45,277 nucleotides of DNA from assembly GCA_964626015.1 (NCBI GenBank), contig CAZVCC010000024.1, forward strand, positions 1 through 45,277, given 5' to 3'. Both the position numbers and the translations under genes were made by a program. Below the pieces are notes generated by a model, which was given only the letters and a program-made list of their open reading frames with translations, ran no database searches and was not told the origin of the DNA. Of this stretch, positions 43,346 to 45,277 are shown piece after piece; within the stretch, counting starts at the first letter, position 1; each line of letters starts with the position of its first letter. The DNA comes from CAIKZJ01 sp964626015 (GTDB taxonomy: Bacteria > Bacteroidota > Ignavibacteria > Tepidaquicellales > Tepidaquicellaceae).

Positions 43346-43975
43346 ATGCAATACTCCGAATATATTTTATTGTGCATCCTTTTTTATCTTATAGGCTCGA
43401 TACCCACAGCATATCTGATTCTCAAATACAGACACGGAAAAAATATAATTAAAGAAGGCTCGGGAAATGTAGGAGCTTTGAATTCATACGAAATAACAAA
43501 TTCAAGAGTTACGGGTATAATTGTCCTGGTCCTGGATTTCATAAAGGGTTTTGCACCATCTTTTATTTTTCTAAAAGCGGCTGGTTATAGTTTAGAGACT
43601 ATGTTATTACCTTTAGCTTTGATTGTTGCAGGGCATAATTTTTCTGTGTGGATAAAGTTTAAAGGCGGCAGAGGATTAGCGACTGCGGCGGGGATATGTG
43701 CTGCCACAGAGCCATGGGCTCTATTAATATGGTGTGCAATTTTTACGATATCTTATGGTGCATACAAAAACGTACACTTTGGAAACATTGCTGCGACAAT
43801 TTTACTACCTGTTGTTTATTATATAATTAATCCTATGATAAATCAAAAGGATTCTAACCCAAGTACAATCATAATATTTATTATTATCATAGCTCTAATA
43901 ATTCTTCTAAAACACATAAATCCATTTCTGGATATGATTAAATCATATAAATCTAAGCAAAGACCGTTGAATTAA
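43346..43975 (+). CDS. plsY: acyl-phosphate glycerol-3-phosphate acyltransferase PlsY
   Basis: A 209-residue inner-membrane enzyme that transfers an acyl group from acyl-phosphate to glycerol 3-phosphate, the first step of phospholipid synthesis. Five hydrophobic segments are seen. Motif 1 reads GSGNVGALN, where most family members have GSGNxGATN, so a Thr-to-Leu change is notable. Motif 2 is GHNFSVWIKFKGGRGLATAAG and is typical. The ATG at 43346 follows the preceding stop; an in-frame TTG at 43322 would overlap it. Confidence 0.92.
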   Translation: MQYSEYILLCILFYLIGSIPTAYLILKYRHGKNIIKEGSGNVGALNSYEITNSRVTGIIVLVLDFIKGFAPSFIFLKAAGYSLETMLLPLALIVAGHNFSVWIKFKGGRGLATAAGICAATEPWALLIWCAIFTISYGAYKNVHFGNIAATILLPVVYYIINPMINQKDSNPSTIIIFIIIIALIILLKHINPFLDMIKSYKSKQRPLN

Positions 43976-44039
43976 TATAATTAATTTTTTGTTTAGATTG
44001 ACTGAATCAAACCAATAATAAATAAACTTATATTTTTAA

Positions 44040-44903
44040 ATGAGTAAAAATCCACGATTAAACACAGTTGAAGAGCTTAATGAAATGGCAAGGCAGATAA
44101 GGCGTGACATAATCAATATGCTTTTAATATCGAAATCAGGGCATTCGGGCGGTCCTCTTGGCACTGCGGATATTTTTTCAGCACTTTATTTTAACTTGTT
44201 AAACCTTGATAATGAAGATCCTTATTTTGAAGGAAGAGATTATGTTTATCTTTCAATAGGACATATAGCACCAGTATGGTATTCAACACTGGCACGCAGG
44301 GGTTATTTCCCTATTGATGAGCTTAAGACTCTGAGAAAAGTAAACGGAAGATTGCAGGGGCACCCTGCTCCGCTGAAAACGCATGGTTTGCCGGGAGTAG
44401 AAATTGCTTCAGGTTCTTTAGGGCAGGGACTTTCTATAGCAGTCGGTACTGCTCTTGCCCTCAAGCTTGATAACAAACCGAATAAAGTAGTTTGCATAAA
44501 TGGTGACGGAGAGCTTCAAGAAGGGCAGCTTTGGGAAGCAATAATGACAGCGGCTCATCACAGAACAGATAATCTGATAATGATTGTCGATAAAAATGAC
44601 TGCCAGATTGATAATAGGGTTCAGAAAGTTATGAACCTTGACCCGATGCCCGATAAGTTTAAATCATTCAACTGGGAAGTTTTTGAAATGAACGGACACG
44701 ATATGCAGGATATTCTGAATACTTTTAACAGAGCAAAAGAAGTAAAAGGTAAACCATCAGTAATTATAGCAAATACTAAAATGGGGCGAGGAGTGTCGTT
44801 CATGGAAGATGATTACAGGTGGCATGGAGTACCTCCGAATGACGAGCAGGGGAAGATAGCATTGACGGAATTGGTAGAAACGAAGTACGGAGACTTCGTT
44901 TAA
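44040..44903 (+). CDS. transketolase, N-terminal subunit
   Basis: A 287-residue thiamine-diphosphate-binding half of a split transketolase, acting in the pentose-phosphate pathway. SKSGHSGGPLGTADIFSALYF, the GHxAPxWY segment, GSLGQGLSIAVG and the ThDP motif from GDGELQEGQLWEA to the ND-x-QID end are present. The pyrimidine-binding C-terminal half is expected as a separate gene directly downstream, but a terminator and 355 non-coding bases follow instead. The partner may be elsewhere in the genome. Confidence 0.93.
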   Translation: MSKNPRLNTVEELNEMARQIRRDIINMLLISKSGHSGGPLGTADIFSALYFNLLNLDNEDPYFEGRDYVYLSIGHIAPVWYSTLARRGYFPIDELKTLRKVNGRLQGHPAPLKTHGLPGVEIASGSLGQGLSIAVGTALALKLDNKPNKVVCINGDGELQEGQLWEAIMTAAHHRTDNLIMIVDKNDCQIDNRVQKVMNLDPMPDKFKSFNWEVFEMNGHDMQDILNTFNRAKEVKGKPSVIIANTKMGRGVSFMEDDYRWHGVPPNDEQGKIALTELVETKYGDFV

Positions 44904-45258
44904 TTCGGATAATTTATATTTCAAATGAAAACGACCTAAATTTAAGTCGTTTTCATTTTTAGAACAATATTCAAACGAAAATTTTATTGCTGTATTCGTG
45001 AGTAATTGCATCATTTCACCATATTTTCTACTTTCATAAATATTTAACATCAATTTTTTTAAATCCTTCTTCATAATTCATAAAAAACATAGTTTTGGCA
45101 CTTTATATATAGTGAGATGACTATAGTATGCAAATGAAAAACCTCGATTCCGGCTTGTTTTCCCACTATTTTTGTGGCATGATGTTTGATATATGGTTTA
45201 TAGACATTTTAAATTAAAACTTAAATTAAAAATTATAAATAAATTGAAAGGTAAAAAA
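44904..45258. other. intergenic region with terminator and possible promoter
   Basis: 355 bases between the transketolase half and the gene that starts at 45259. It has the terminator at 44923-44963. TATTTTTG at 45167-45174 is a perfect TAnnTTTG, with TCG 20 bases upstream (45144-45146), so it may be the promoter of the last gene. No other gene is visible. Confidence 0.5.
44923..44963 (+). terminator. rho-independent terminator after the transketolase half
   Basis: A 13-bp perfect stem (AAATGAAAACGAC / GTCGTTTTCATTT) with a ten-base AT loop and a short T-run. It ends transcription directly after the gene and argues against an adjacent C-terminal subunit. Confidence 0.85.
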
Positions 45259-45277
45259 ATGAAAAAATTCTTCTTAG
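45259..45277 (+). CDS. start of a gene truncated by the window edge
   Basis: ATG followed by AAA AAA TTC TTC TTA (MKKFFL), six codons before the window ends, with AAAGG upstream at normal spacing. A positively charged start and Phe-rich residues suggest a signal peptide. The product is unknown. Confidence 0.5.

Noticed and set aside
44757..45074. 105-codon minus-strand open frame across the transketolase end and terminator
   Set aside because: Overlaps a certain gene and a terminator hairpin, and has no domain.

Overview
This is a low-GC chromosomal window from a Gram-negative bacterium of the Bacteroidota/Chlorobiota (FCB) group, most likely an ignavibacterium-like lineage. The evidence is: several secreted proteins ending in a type IX secretion (T9SS) sorting domain with the YPNPFNP signature; a short 285-residue primary sigma factor without region 1.1, as in Bacteroidota; promoter candidates of the form TTG-N20-TAnnTTT(G), as in Bacteroidota; ADP-heptose (LPS) and lipoprotein genes; and frequent TTG start codons. 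The placement is inferred from content only.

Layout. 1-4.9 kb: HesB/IscA-type Fe-S protein, a Tat-signal Fe/Mn superoxide dismutase, two lipoproteins, a GT9 glycosyltransferase, a DUF3108 protein and QueE with an unusual cysteine spacing. 5-11.2 kb: OPT-family transporter, diadenylate cyclase CdaA, isoaspartyl methyltransferase, YigZ, an outer-membrane protein and a lipoprotein. 11.5-18.1 kb: translation block rpsL-rpsG-fusA-tRNA-Ile(UAU)-tuf-rpsJ-rplC-rplD-rplW, which stops at a terminator after rplW instead of continuing into rplB. 18.1-26.5 kb: primary sigma factor, FmdB zinc ribbon, CapA-like protein, amino-acid permease, DNA polymerase I, Nudix hydrolase, HldD.

26.5-33.1 kb is a cluster of exported T9SS cargo: a Porphyromonas-type arginine-deiminase homologue and three Omp28/thioredoxin-fold relatives, one interrupted by a single in-frame TAA. 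33.1-34.45 kb is an accessory gap with IS4-like transposase fragments, terminal inverted repeats, an internally deleted MITE-like copy and a regular 11-bp-period array. 34.45-39.1 kb: tRNA-Arg(CCU), an SDR, a LOG protein, then yicC-gmk-rpoZ-coaBC. 39.1-39.7 kb is repeat-rich and non-coding. 39.7-45.3 kb: family-4 uracil-DNA glycosylase, dnaB, a GNAT protein, a DUF1460 protein, plsY, an N-terminal transketolase half without its partner, and the first codons of another gene.

Most of the window is housekeeping. The strongest unexplained signals are the 11-bp-period arrays at two loci, the rare UAU-anticodon tRNA-Ile next to a structured spacer before tuf, the broken S10 operon, the nested IS4/MITE remnant, the QueE cysteine insertion and a possible dual-start SOD. 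I found no CRISPR array, prophage or recognisable defence system, and no feature that I can call a new multi-gene system.
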